Shown piece after piece: positions 32,963-41,418 of a DNA stretch of 64,000 nucleotides. The position numbers were made by a program, and so were the translations under genes. Origin of the DNA: Streptomyces luteolifulvus. GTDB taxonomy: Bacteria > Actinomycetota > Actinomycetes > Streptomycetales > Streptomycetaceae. How positions within the stretch are numbered: the stretch's first letter is position 1; each line of letters starts with the position of its first letter. The stretch lies in NCBI RefSeq assembly GCF_008806595.1, contig NZ_VZRB01000029.1, positions 36,842 to 100,841 on the forward strand. The letters are read 5' to 3'. The notes under the pieces are model-generated. The model made no database searches, was not told the DNA's origin, and saw only the letters and a program-made list of their open reading frames with translations.

Positions 32963-34791
32963 GCGACAACGCGGCCAGGGGCCGCATGTACGGCAGCGAA
33001 CTCATGCCGTGGGCCGTCGTGCTGGTATTCGGCGGGTTCCTCGTGCTCTTCGGGGGCGTATGGCTGGGCGGGACACTGGGCGCCGCGGTGACCGGCTCCG
33101 GCTGGCACCCGCCGGAGTTCAGCCTGGCGTCGTTCGGCACCCTGCTGACCGAGGGCCCGGGCAGGCTGTGGCCGGGCGCGTCACCGGTCGGTGTGGTGGC
33201 CGGGATCGTCCTGCTCTTCGGCGCCGTCATCGCACTCTGCGTCGTGGCCGTGCGCAAGGTGATGAGCTACATCTCGCGGCCCAAGGGACTGGCCGGACTC
33301 CGTGAGCTGGCCGCCCTCGCCCCGGCCGGCATCGCGGCCCGCGCCCGCGACCTGCGCCCCTCGCTCAAGGGCCGGAAGGAGCTCCACCCCGACGAGACGG
33401 GCAACCTCCTCGGCGACCTCTCACCCAACGGCCCCGAACTGCGCTCCTCCTTCGAGGATGTGGAGCTCGACCTGATGGCCCCGCGGGCCGGCAAGTCCAC
33501 CGGCATCGCCGTCCCCCGCGTGCTGCGCGCACAGGGCGCGGTGCTGCTGACCTCCAACAAGTCCGACGTGTACGCCGTGACCCGCGCCGAACGCGAGAAG
33601 GCCGGCCGGGTGTGGACGTTCGACCCCCAGGGTATCGCCCACGCCCCGCGTGAGATGTGGTGGGACATCCTCGCCGACTGCCACACCATCGAGGGCGCCC
33701 GCCGCCTGGCCGGGCACTTCGTGGCCTCCGTCAACGACGACCAGTCGAAGAAGGACTTCTGGATTTCCGCGGCCCAGAACACCCTCACCGCGCTGTTCCT
33801 CGCCGCCGCCCGGGGCAAGGCATCCGTGCTCGACCTGCTGGCCTGGCTCGCCGACCCCGCCGACCGCACGCCGGTCGACCTGCTGCGGGACGTCAACATG
33901 ATCGCCATGGCTGAGCAGTTGCAGGGCACGGTGCGCGGCGCGGTGGAGACCCGCGACGGCATCTACGAGACCGCCCGGCAGTGCGTGGCCTGCCTGCTCG
34001 ACCCGGAGATCGTGGCCTGGGTGACGCCCGACCCGCATCTTGCGCAGTTCAAGCCGCACGATCACGTGCTCGGCCGGGACACCCTCTACCTGCTGTCCAA
34101 GGACGGCGGCGGTTCGGCGGCGGGCGTGATCGCGGGCCTCGCGGACGCGACGATGCGCGCGGGGGTGGTCGCGGCCGAGCGTATGGGCGGCCGGCTCGAC
34201 CCGCCGATGACCGCCGTCCTCGACGAGGCAGCCAACGTCTGCCGCATCTCCGACCTGCCCGATCTGTACAGTCACTTCGGCTCACGCGGCATCAACGTCG
34301 TCACGCTGCTGCAGAGTTACCGCCAGGGCAGCCGCGTGTGGGGCGAGGCGGGCATGGACGCGATGTGGAGCGCGGCCACGGTCAAACTGCTCGGCGCTGG
34401 CCTGGACGACGCCGACTTCGTGGAGAAGATCTCCAAGCTCGTCGGCAACCACGACGTGCGCACCCCGTCGATCTCCAAGAGCAAGGAGGGGACGTCGCGG
34501 TCGTACTCCTACCGCCTGGACCCGGTCCTGCCCGCGGACCGCATCCGCGCCCTGCCCAAGGGAACGGCCCTGCTGCTGGCCACCGGTGTGCGCCCCGCTC
34601 TGATACGGCTGCGGCCCTGGTACAAGGAGCCGGACGCCGGCACGATCTCGGCGGCGGCCAAGGCGGAGACGGCCGCCATCACCGAACGGGCCGCCCGCTC
34701 CTGGTCCGGCGGCCCGCCCCAGGCGGCCGAGAGCTCGGCGAGCAGATGGCAGCGGGAAGCGGTCACCCTGCGGAAGCCGTACGGCGGGTAG
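32959..34791 (+). CDS. Copy B: VirD4/TraG-type coupling ATPase
   Basis: 610 aa. Two N-terminal helices (~15-45 and ~75-97), then the TraG/TraD nucleotide-binding domain: Walker A MAPRAGKST (173-181), TSNKSDVYAVTRAERE, WTFDPQG, Walker B AVLDEAANVCRI (~419-430), GINVVTLLQSYRQGSRVWGE, and a C-terminal segment LPKGTALLLATGVRPALIRLRPWY. Coupling proteins bring substrate (DNA-relaxase or effector) to the channel. Last gene of copy B; copy A has no equivalent. Confidence 0.92.
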   Translation: MSDNAARGRMYGSELMPWAVVLVFGGFLVLFGGVWLGGTLGAAVTGSGWHPPEFSLASFGTLLTEGPGRLWPGASPVGVVAGIVLLFGAVIALCVVAVRKVMSYISRPKGLAGLRELAALAPAGIAARARDLRPSLKGRKELHPDETGNLLGDLSPNGPELRSSFEDVELDLMAPRAGKSTGIAVPRVLRAQGAVLLTSNKSDVYAVTRAEREKAGRVWTFDPQGIAHAPREMWWDILADCHTIEGARRLAGHFVASVNDDQSKKDFWISAAQNTLTALFLAAARGKASVLDLLAWLADPADRTPVDLLRDVNMIAMAEQLQGTVRGAVETRDGIYETARQCVACLLDPEIVAWVTPDPHLAQFKPHDHVLGRDTLYLLSKDGGGSAAGVIAGLADATMRAGVVAAERMGGRLDPPMTAVLDEAANVCRISDLPDLYSHFGSRGINVVTLLQSYRQGSRVWGEAGMDAMWSAATVKLLGAGLDDADFVEKISKLVGNHDVRTPSISKSKEGTSRSYSYRLDPVLPADRIRALPKGTALLLATGVRPALIRLRPWYKEPDAGTISAAAKAETAAITERAARSWSGGPPQAAESSASRWQREAVTLRKPYGG

Positions 34792-34806
34792 AGGCGCCGC
34801 GCGGCT

Positions 34807-36000
34807 TCAGGGCCGCCTCGCCAGCGTCGCCGTACGCAGCAGCCACTCGGCCGGGCCGTATCGTACGCGGCGCAGCAGGCGGCTGCTGACCATGAGTTGC
34901 GCCGCGTACAGGACGACGGCCCCGGTCAGGACCGCCGCCGTGCCGTGGCGGCCGTACCAGGCCAGGCCGTAGCCGGTGAAGACGAACGCCGCCACCAGTG
35001 ACTGGGTGAGGTAGTTGGTCAGGGCCATCCGCCCGGCCGGAGCCAGGACGTGCCCCAGCCGCCGGCCGGGGCCGGTGCGCAACAGGAGCAGCAGGCCACA
35101 GACGTACGCGGCGGTCAGGGCCGGGGCGGTGAGGACGCCGACGGCCGATCCGACGTCGTACCAGAGCACGTCGAGCGGGCCGTTACGGCACACCGCCATG
35201 AAGACGCTGCCGGCCAGCCCGACCGGCAGGCCGCAGACGAGGATCTGCGTCATCCACGCACGGTACCGGTCCGTCTCGGCGAGCACCCTGCGGCAGCCCG
35301 CGGCCAGTCCGGCGAGGAACGCGGCCAGCATGTCGGCGCCGTAGAGGATGTTCCAGCCCAACGAGTCGCGCAGCGACCGCAGACGGGCCTCGACGACCGC
35401 ACCGGGCTCGCCCCGGTAGGCCGTCACCCACTCGTGCACCACGGCCGTGACGTCCTGCTGACGCAGCGGCTGAGCGAAGGCGACCGTCAGCCAGCCCCAG
35501 GCCAGCAGGCAGGCCGCGGTACCGGCGACGAGCCAGGCCGCGGTCCGGAGCAGGGTGGGCGACGCGGCGTCCCGGACGGCGAACAGTACGAGGCTCAGCA
35601 CCGCGTACACCATCAGGACGTCGCCGGAGAACAGCAGCACGCCGTGGGCGAGGCCCAACAAGAACAGGCAGCCCAGCCGACGCAGATGTCGGGGCGCGAA
35701 GGGGACGCCGGCGTGCTCGGCCGCGGCCCGTTGCAGGGTGAAGCTGTATCCGAACACGAACGAGAACAGCATGTAGAACTTGGCCGAGACCAGAGCCGTG
35801 ACCAGCCACGCGGCCACCTGGTCGACCCGCGACACGACCAGCTCTCCGCTCGTCCCCACCCGCGGCCCGGCCATCATCTGCACATTGACCAGCAGGATGC
35901 CCAGCAGCGCGAATCCTCGCAGGACGTCGATCTCCTGGACACGGCTCAGGTGCGGCGCTGCGGCTGGGGAACGGGTGGGTGTGCGGGACGAGAAGAGCAA
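34807..36000 (-). CDS. DUF418-type polytopic membrane protein
   Basis: 397 aa from TTG 36000, chosen for GGGAGG 6 bases upstream; this matches the usual DUF418 length of 380-400. Opens EIDVLRGFALLGILLVNVQMM, typical for the family, with about ten hydrophobic helices and the C-terminal DUF418 signature PAGRMALTNYLTQSLVAAFVF and VLYAAQLMVSSRLLRR.RYGPAEWLLR. Function unknown, possibly acyl or small-molecule transport. Convergent with the VirD4 gene at a distance of 15 bases. Confidence 0.9.
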   Translation of the reverse strand: MLFSSRTPTRSPAAAPHLSRVQEIDVLRGFALLGILLVNVQMMAGPRVGTSGELVVSRVDQVAAWLVTALVSAKFYMLFSFVFGYSFTLQRAAAEHAGVPFAPRHLRRLGCLFLLGLAHGVLLFSGDVLMVYAVLSLVLFAVRDAASPTLLRTAAWLVAGTAACLLAWGWLTVAFAQPLRQQDVTAVVHEWVTAYRGEPGAVVEARLRSLRDSLGWNILYGADMLAAFLAGLAAGCRRVLAETDRYRAWMTQILVCGLPVGLAGSVFMAVCRNGPLDVLWYDVGSAVGVLTAPALTAAYVCGLLLLLRTGPGRRLGHVLAPAGRMALTNYLTQSLVAAFVFTGYGLAWYGRHGTAAVLTGAVVLYAAQLMVSSRLLRRVRYGPAEWLLRTATLARRP

Positions 36001-36205
36001 TTCGGGCCTCCCTGACCGGCGACTGCGGCTCAGGGGGTCACGACGGCACGCGCCCGGGGACGGTTCAGTCGTATGCGGGGCGTCGGGGGCTCCTGGTGCC
36101 GCGTGACGGAAACTGAACCCTCTCGCCGCTCCGCACGTTGCGTCCTGGCAGCAGGGACCGATCACAACCGTCGATCCGACCGGATCCGACCGGAAAGGCT
36201 GCCGT

Positions 36206-37096
36206 ATGTGGATCTTCCACCGTCCGCCGGGGCATGCCCGGCACGACACCCCCCTCGACACCGGCACGATCCACGCGGGCGGGGTGAGCGTCCGCACGGA
36301 ACACCACACCGGCCTGGACCGTGCGGCGGGGATCCGCAACAGCGAGGCGCGCGGACGCAGAACGTGGTCCCGTGCGATCCACGACCACGTCGGTAATGTG
36401 CCGCAGGCGGTGGACGGACCGCCCCCAGCGGAGTTCCTCTCCGCCGAGCAGCTCCTCGCCCGGCTGCGTCCCTGGGTGGTCACAAGGGACAGCATTGAGC
36501 CCGACACCCGCTGGTACACCCACGCCCGTGTCGTCGCACCCGGCCTGTGCGAGGTCCTCGCCCTGGATCTGGACGACAGTGTGCTGACGCTGACCGATGA
36601 CGCGCTGGCACCCCTGGGCGGCGTCGTCGATCTTCGGACGCATGCGCTGGACAACCTCCGCGCGCTTCCGGTGGACAGCCACACAGCCCTGCACGGCCCG
36701 GAGGGCCTGCGCTTCCACGTGATGACGGGCGACTCCTTCTTCACCTCCAGCCGTGTCCTGACGGCGGACGAACTCGCCCACGACCTCACCGGGCGGGGCC
36801 TCGGTCCGGACGGCGCCCTGGTGGCTATGCCGAACCGCCACCAACTGGCCCTCTGTCCCGTCGACACCGTCCACGGCACCGACCTGCTTCCGACACTCCG
36901 CTGCATGACCGCCTTCACCGCCGACCACTTCGAGGACGCGGTCGGCCAGGTCAGCCCGGACGTCTACTGGTGGCACGGGGGTACGCTCACCCGGCTCGTC
37001 CGGCAGGACGGCGGGGAGCCGGAGTTCACGCACAACGTGGAGTTCGAAGTGCTGCTGTTGCGGCTTGCCGGCAACGGTGCCGCGGGGCACTTCTGA
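36206..37096 (+). CDS. Conserved hypothetical cytoplasmic protein
   Basis: 296 aa, ATG 36206 behind GGAAAGG. No signal or membrane helix. Blocks that look folded: ARVVAPGLCEVLALDLDDSVLTLTDDAL, DNLRALPVDSHTALHG, LRFHVMTGDSFFTSSRVL, LVAMPNRHQLALCPVDTVHGTDLL, DVYWWHG. The order (central domain, then a block with PNRH.LA) recalls the DUF1444/YtpQ type of proteins, but I am not certain. Divergent from the DUF418 gene. Confidence 0.6.
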   Translation: MWIFHRPPGHARHDTPLDTGTIHAGGVSVRTEHHTGLDRAAGIRNSEARGRRTWSRAIHDHVGNVPQAVDGPPPAEFLSAEQLLARLRPWVVTRDSIEPDTRWYTHARVVAPGLCEVLALDLDDSVLTLTDDALAPLGGVVDLRTHALDNLRALPVDSHTALHGPEGLRFHVMTGDSFFTSSRVLTADELAHDLTGRGLGPDGALVAMPNRHQLALCPVDTVHGTDLLPTLRCMTAFTADHFEDAVGQVSPDVYWWHGGTLTRLVRQDGGEPEFTHNVEFEVLLLRLAGNGAAGHF

Positions 37097-37627
37097 TGCC
37101 GTTTGCCCTGCCGGACCGGCGGCGGACGCGCAGTGGTCGCCTCGGGGGCTGGTCCCGCACCACGGCGAGGTCCGAATCCGGTTCCGAGTCGGGTTCCGTG
37201 CGGGTCCGGTTCCGGGTCCGGGTCGGGAGGCAGGAACGACAGGGCGTACGTCGAGAACCGGTCAGCGCCGACGCTGACCCAGGCCGGATCTGTCACATCA
37301 TGATCGACGGAGCACACACCTTCGTGCAGGCCTACGCTGCACGCCGGCCCTCGCCTCCCTCCGTCCTGGGAGTGAAGGTCGTCGAGGGCATCCGAGGCGG
37401 TCAGCCCGCCGCGCGACCGGCCGGGCGCCTGGCCTGCAACCGTCCTCCGTCTCGGGCGCCGACGGGGTGCTGGTGAGCCCGGCTGACCGTGGAATACCGA
37501 CACGGCCACGTGGTGCTTCACCTGTCGGAGTAGCAGTCTCAGGGGACTTCATCCGTCCCACACGTACCCGGGTACTACCGCGACGCCAAGGCGTTGCGAG
37601 CACTCGGCTGACACCTGGGGTTCTCGA
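37097..37627. other. Intergenic region with GTTCCG-type repeats
   Basis: No credible gene. Bases ~37160-37230 contain about seven imperfect hexamers of the type GGTTCCG/GGGTCCG, a simple low-complexity tract. The promoter of the next gene should lie near 37560-37620. Confidence 0.45.
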
Positions 37628-38668
37628 ATGCGTGGTGACGACACAACCGAGCGCAGGAGCGCCATCGCAGACGCGCCCGGCGCCGAGGCAGCCCGGCGTC
37701 GCAGACGGCTGGTGGGCTGTTCAATCGCCGTGATCGGGGCCGTGGGGGTGGGCTGGTACGCGTGGCCGACGGGCCCTGAGTCGAGCGCCGACTCCCACGT
37801 GCGTAACCCGGGCAAGAAGCAGCCGATCTGTGCCTCGTCGGACGGGCGGACGCTGTATGCGGACGTGGACGGCGACGGCGTGGTGGACGAGGTGCACGAC
37901 AGCAAGGACCGTGACGGGCGCACGGTCGTCACGTTCGAGGGACCCGGCAACAAGCAGGTCCGGCACTCGGTGTCGTCGATCGTCACCACGGCGGCAGGGC
38001 GCACGAAGGCCCGTGCGTCCCCCGAGGAGGGATTCCGGGCGGCGTTCGGAGATTTCGACAACGACGGCCGCGTGGACATGGCCGTCACGTATACCGCACG
38101 CGACGAGGGCGACGACCCAGTCGACTCGATGAGCCAGCACGAAGTGCGTTGGGGGCCGCTGGGCCGTGACCTCAAGGGCAAGAGCCGGGGTTCGATCCGG
38201 ATGAGCCAGGGTTACTACATCGACGGTCTGCGCGCGGTGGCGGGCAACCAGCACAGCGCCAGCGCCAACCCAGCCCCCGCACGGCTGCTGATTCACCAGA
38301 CGACCGGCGACGGCGCATTCGAGACATACCAGGGACAGAAGCTCGGTCATGATCTGGTGGTGCCGGACGAGCCGTTGAACCGATGGGGACAGGCATTCGC
38401 CGAGCAGAAGGACGGGTGGGCCGACCTGGGCGAGTGCCCGGCATCACCACGAAGCACGGCAACCGGCCCCTTTGCGAACCGCACCGGGCTGTCGAAATCC
38501 ACCATCGGGCGGATCTGGAAGAGGTTCGGCATCAAGCCCCATCTGCAGGACGCCTTCAAGCTCTCCACCGACCCGCAGTTCATCGCGAAGGCGGCGAAGG
38601 CTGCCGATGTCCCCGCGACTAGTCCGGCGCGACCGCGGCACGCACAACGGTCAGCTCCTCATTCGTGA
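37628..38668 (+). pseudogene. FG-GAP repeat membrane protein fused to an IS630 transposase fragment
   Basis: 346-aa frame. First part: basic start, helix ~28-46, then two FG-GAP/calcium-loop motifs (YADVDGDGVVDEV and FGDFDNDGRVDMAV) and a further ~120 residues to about 38440. The last ~75 residues then switch to GLSKSTIGRIWKRFGIKPH and FKLSTDPQF, a string found inside IS630-family transposases. The natural end of the FG-GAP protein was evidently replaced by an insertion-sequence remnant, leaving a chimeric frame. Expression as a functional protein is doubtful but the frame is open. Confidence 0.65.
38440..38625 (+). mobile_element. IS630-family transposase internal fragment
   Basis: Encodes the segment between the HTH and the first DDE Asp of IS630-type transposases (NRTGLSKSTIGRIWKRFG, HLQDAFKLSTDPQF). 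Both the N-terminal HTH and the DDE catalytic part are missing here. In frame with the preceding FG-GAP sequence. Confidence 0.7.
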
Positions 38669-38864
38669 CGATCCGCGTCGGCCCAGGTCCACGGATCGGA
38701 CGTGGTCGACGGCACACCTGTTCCCGTATGCGAAGCCAGTCTGCAGCGCGCCCTGGCCGCTCTTGCGTGGCAGTCTCAGGACACGCTCCACCTGCTACCT
38801 TGTGGCCCCCTGACTCGTGGCAGGTTCAGGCACCGGAGCGGCTCCGGCAGCGGTTTGCTGCGCG
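38669..38864. other. Spacer between relics, nothing recognised
   Basis: No credible reading frame; separates the IS630 fragment from the NUDIX remnant. Confidence 0.4.
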
Positions 38865-39110
38865 TCATGCCGGCCACCCCATCTCCGTGTAGGTTTGCCC
38901 GGCCGCGATCCCGGTCAGCGCGACGGCCGTCTAGTCCACCAGCGGCAGGCAGCGCACCGTAGGGCCACCACCGCAAATCCGCGCACCGGTCGGGTTCGCA
39001 GATCGTGGGCGTCCCGTCGTAGTCCAGAACGCGGAACACCATCTGCATACGGGCCTGGTGGTCCCCGGCGTCGCGATGGTGGACGACGTGGAAACTGAGC
39101 ACCCGGCGCA
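38865..39110 (-). pseudogene. C-terminal NUDIX hydrolase remnant
   Basis: Leftward, one frame reads LSFHVVHHRDAGDHQ, MVFRVLDYDGTPT, EPDRCADLRWWPYGALP; then the sense moves to another frame: LVD-stop-TAVALTGIAAGQTYTEMGWPA with a TAG at 38931-38933 in place of the usual Tyr. This is the back half of a NUDIX hydrolase with one frameshift near 38950 and one nonsense change. The NUDIX box itself is not present upstream. Confidence 0.65.
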
Positions 39111-39129
39111 GCGCGTCCGACCCACGAGA

Positions 39130-39755
39130 TCACCACCAGCGCCCTGCAGCAGGCGGCGGATGAGGACTCTCCATAGGCACGTTGTGACCGGCGGGTCTAG
39201 GACGTCGGCGGTGCTTCAGGCTGGGCTCCAACAGATCCAGCGCCCCGTCCCACAGGAAGCGGTCCGCGCCACCGCCAGCCTTCGGGCGGTGGGGCTCATA
39301 CGAGCCGATCAGGACATCCACTTCCCGCAGCCGCTCGAGGCTTTGCCGGTAAGCGGGGTGAGCGGCCTGGGCAGCGTTGCGGTACGGCAGGACGGCGGTA
39401 GGGATCCCCATCCCGTAGGCCTCGCAGAGGATGCCGAGGGCGAGGGTGTCGGAGGTACCGGCGGCCCACTGTTGACCGTGCTGAAGGTGGCCGGCGCGAC
39501 GGCGATGGCGTCCGCGGGTGGCAGCGGGCGGGCCTCCCCCGGCGTGCGCCAGGCGGAGCGGATCGGATAGCCGGTCTGCGCTTCGATCTCCTCGGTGTTG
39601 AGGAAGCCCAAGCCCTGCGGAGTGGCGATCACGCCAACGTCCCAGTTCCGTTCCTGCGCGGCGGTGATCAACTTGCCGACGTCACCGGCGATGCCGCACG
39701 CGCAGACGACGACGTACAGGAAGGGCTTCTTCTCCAGGGCATTCGGCTCGGTCAC
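39130..39755 (-). pseudogene. Flavoprotein (phosphopantothenoylcysteine decarboxylase-like) with frameshift
   Basis: Starts at 39755 with EKKPFLYVVVCACGIAGDVG, AAQERNWDVGVIATPQGLGF, DAIAVAPATFSTVN and then shifts frame to WAAGTSDTLALGILCEAYGM, GIPTAVLPYRNAAQAAHPAY, EVDVLIGSYEPHRPKAGGG. A single missing base near 39470 (AACAGTGG where AACAAGTGG is expected) explains the break. Flavoprotein fold for FMN binding. The start overlaps the stop of the regulator fragment upstream. Confidence 0.75.
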
Positions 39756-40039
39756 GCAGGGACTCCCAGTTGGCGGCTGAAGTGGTGCAGTTCCGGCAGC
39801 GTACGACGGCGGTCGCGGGCAGCCATGTCGGCGACCAGGTCGCGGAGGGCAGGCCGGCGGACATCCTGGGCGGCGCAGGTCTCGGCGATATGGAGGGCCT
39901 TGCAGCCGTCGGCGAGGCGGCCCTGCTGACTGTAGGCGCGGGCCGTCTCCACCACTACGGCTGCCACCCGTGCCTCGGCGACGGGCACCTCCCGCCGCGC
40001 CACTGCTGCGGTCGCGTCCATGACGCTCTCGGTCTCCAC
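39752..40039 (-). pseudogene. C-terminal fragment of a helix-turn-helix/TPR regulator
   Basis: 95 residues: VAAVVVETARAYSQQGRLADGCKALHIAE, LRDLVADMAARDRRRTLPELHHFSRQLGVPA. This matches the tail of Streptomyces XRE regulators that precede flavoprotein genes; the N-terminal HTH and most of the helical repeats are lost. The cut lies next to the start of the oppositely oriented kinase-like pseudogene at 40020. Confidence 0.55.
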
Positions 40040-40873
40040 GGATCAGGCTGTTGATCTACGGGTACAGCCGGTTGACGAGGTTCTGGATCGCGTCGAACGG
40101 TCTCTGCAAGTGCGCTTGCTCCCGGACACGGTGATGCGCAAACGCCGATCCGTTGGGGCCAGAACAGTCCGCGACACCTGGGTGCGGATCGAACGGCGCC
40201 TGCTCGACAAGATCCCCGATCAGGGATGGGACGGCACTGAAAGTGCCGCGCGTCTGGAAGGCATTGCCCAGCCCGAATGGCACGGATGTGTGGTCTGGCG
40301 GGATACCTACGAGCCGACGATGTGGCGGGCCGACGAAACCGAGCTCCTGCCGGGGGCTCCCGTCGGAAGCGCCATCTTGAATGAGTCCCCGGAGCTGCCG
40401 GATGACTGGTGGGAGGCGTTGAACGCCTCGTTGGACAGTCTGGCGGCACAGGACACTGGGCGGGTCGCCACACCGGACACCGTCACCCTGACCCTCGTCA
40501 CCGAGTCCATCCGCGTTGTCTTCAGCGGCGACTTCGGTACGACTGTGGAGCGGTGGGTGTCGGCCCACGCGGACCTGAACTGGGCGAACATGACCGCGCC
40601 GACATTCAGCCTTTTCGACTGGGAGGACTGGGGTAGCGCACCGCTGGGGCTGGAATTCGTCCTCCCTTTGGGCAAGTTCGCTTGCTGTCCTGGCCCTGGC
40701 CGATCGCGTACGGCTCGAGCGCCAATCCGACTTCGAGAGCCGGGACGGCAAATTGATGACGTTGTTCGCCTGCTCGAAAGATCCTCGGGCCGTACGCGCA
40801 CCCGGAGGACCCTCGGCTGGAGCCCGCCCGGCGCATGGCCGAGCAGATCATCAAGGAGCTTCAGGCGGGCTGA
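40020..40873 (+). pseudogene. Phosphotransferase-like (APH/kinase-fold) protein with two frameshifts
   Basis: Frame 1 runs to SAHADLNWANMTAPTFSLFDWEDWGSAPLG, a clear HxDLxxxN...DWE motif of aminoglycoside-phosphotransferase-like folds, with a normal-looking N-terminus (RVQPVDEVLDRVERSLQVRL). Near 40648 the sense moves to another frame (SSLWASSLAVLALADRVRLE) and near 40779 to a third (ILGPYAHPEDPRLEPARRM), ending at 40873. One extra base at each point would explain this. Substrate unknown. Confidence 0.65.
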
Positions 40874-41226
40874 TCGCGCGAGCGGTCTCGAAGGAGACTC
40901 CGGTACTCCTGGACGATCCGCTCTTCAACTTTGCCGACCAGGGCTCCGACGAGTTCGCCGAGATGGGCGGGCTCATCGGTGCCCACGGCGACGGAGCTGA
41001 CCCGCGGGAGGTGATAGACGGCTCTGAACGCTGCCTGTACGCGGGAGAGTTGGCTGCCATCCCGGAGGAAGACGCGTGGGTCGATCCTGTCCCACACCGG
41101 AGTGCTGGTACTGCCCCCGAAAGGGCTCATCCCCCACACCTCGGCGCCGTCCAGGCCCCACGCCTTGGTGAGGGCATCCGCGGCATCCAGCAGTCTGGCT
41201 CCGACCAGCAAGCCGGCGCGGACCAT
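40861..41226 (-). CDS. Hypothetical protein, probably incomplete
   Basis: 121 residues from ATG 41226 (GLLVGARLLDAADALTKAWG, DRIDPRVFLRDGSQLSRVQAAF, VGTDEPAHLGELVGALVGK). The frame reads sensibly further upstream to about 41310 without a start codon, so the gene is likely truncated at its 5' end. No family recognised. It ends tail-to-tail with the phosphotransferase-like pseudogene. Confidence 0.4.
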   Translation of the reverse strand: MVRAGLLVGARLLDAADALTKAWGLDGAEVWGMSPFGGSTSTPVWDRIDPRVFLRDGSQLSRVQAAFRAVYHLPRVSSVAVGTDEPAHLGELVGALVGKVEERIVQEYRSLLRDRSRDQPA

Positions 41227-41418
41227 GAGGGCCGCCGGCCTCGGTACGGTCGTGTCGATCAGGCTCAGCAGCGGTGACGGGTCCCAGGACGCGAGGGACG
41301 CCGAGGAATTGTCACCTCTGTGGACGGCTTGCGTGGGAATCAGGGCTGTATTCGTAGTGAGTGGGTGGCGTCGTGGCCGGAGAGGACCTGGCCCTCCTGG
41401 CGAGACCCCGGGGCCGCG

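Noticed and set aside
30501..33257. 900-codon leftward frame opposite the copy-B ATPase genes
   Set aside because: Antisense shadow; no ribosome site, low-complexity Arg/Gly/Pro/Ser sequence.
36970..37476. Rightward frame overlapping the end of the conserved hypothetical gene
   Set aside because: Arg/Gly/Val-rich translation over a simple hexamer repeat; no start signal.
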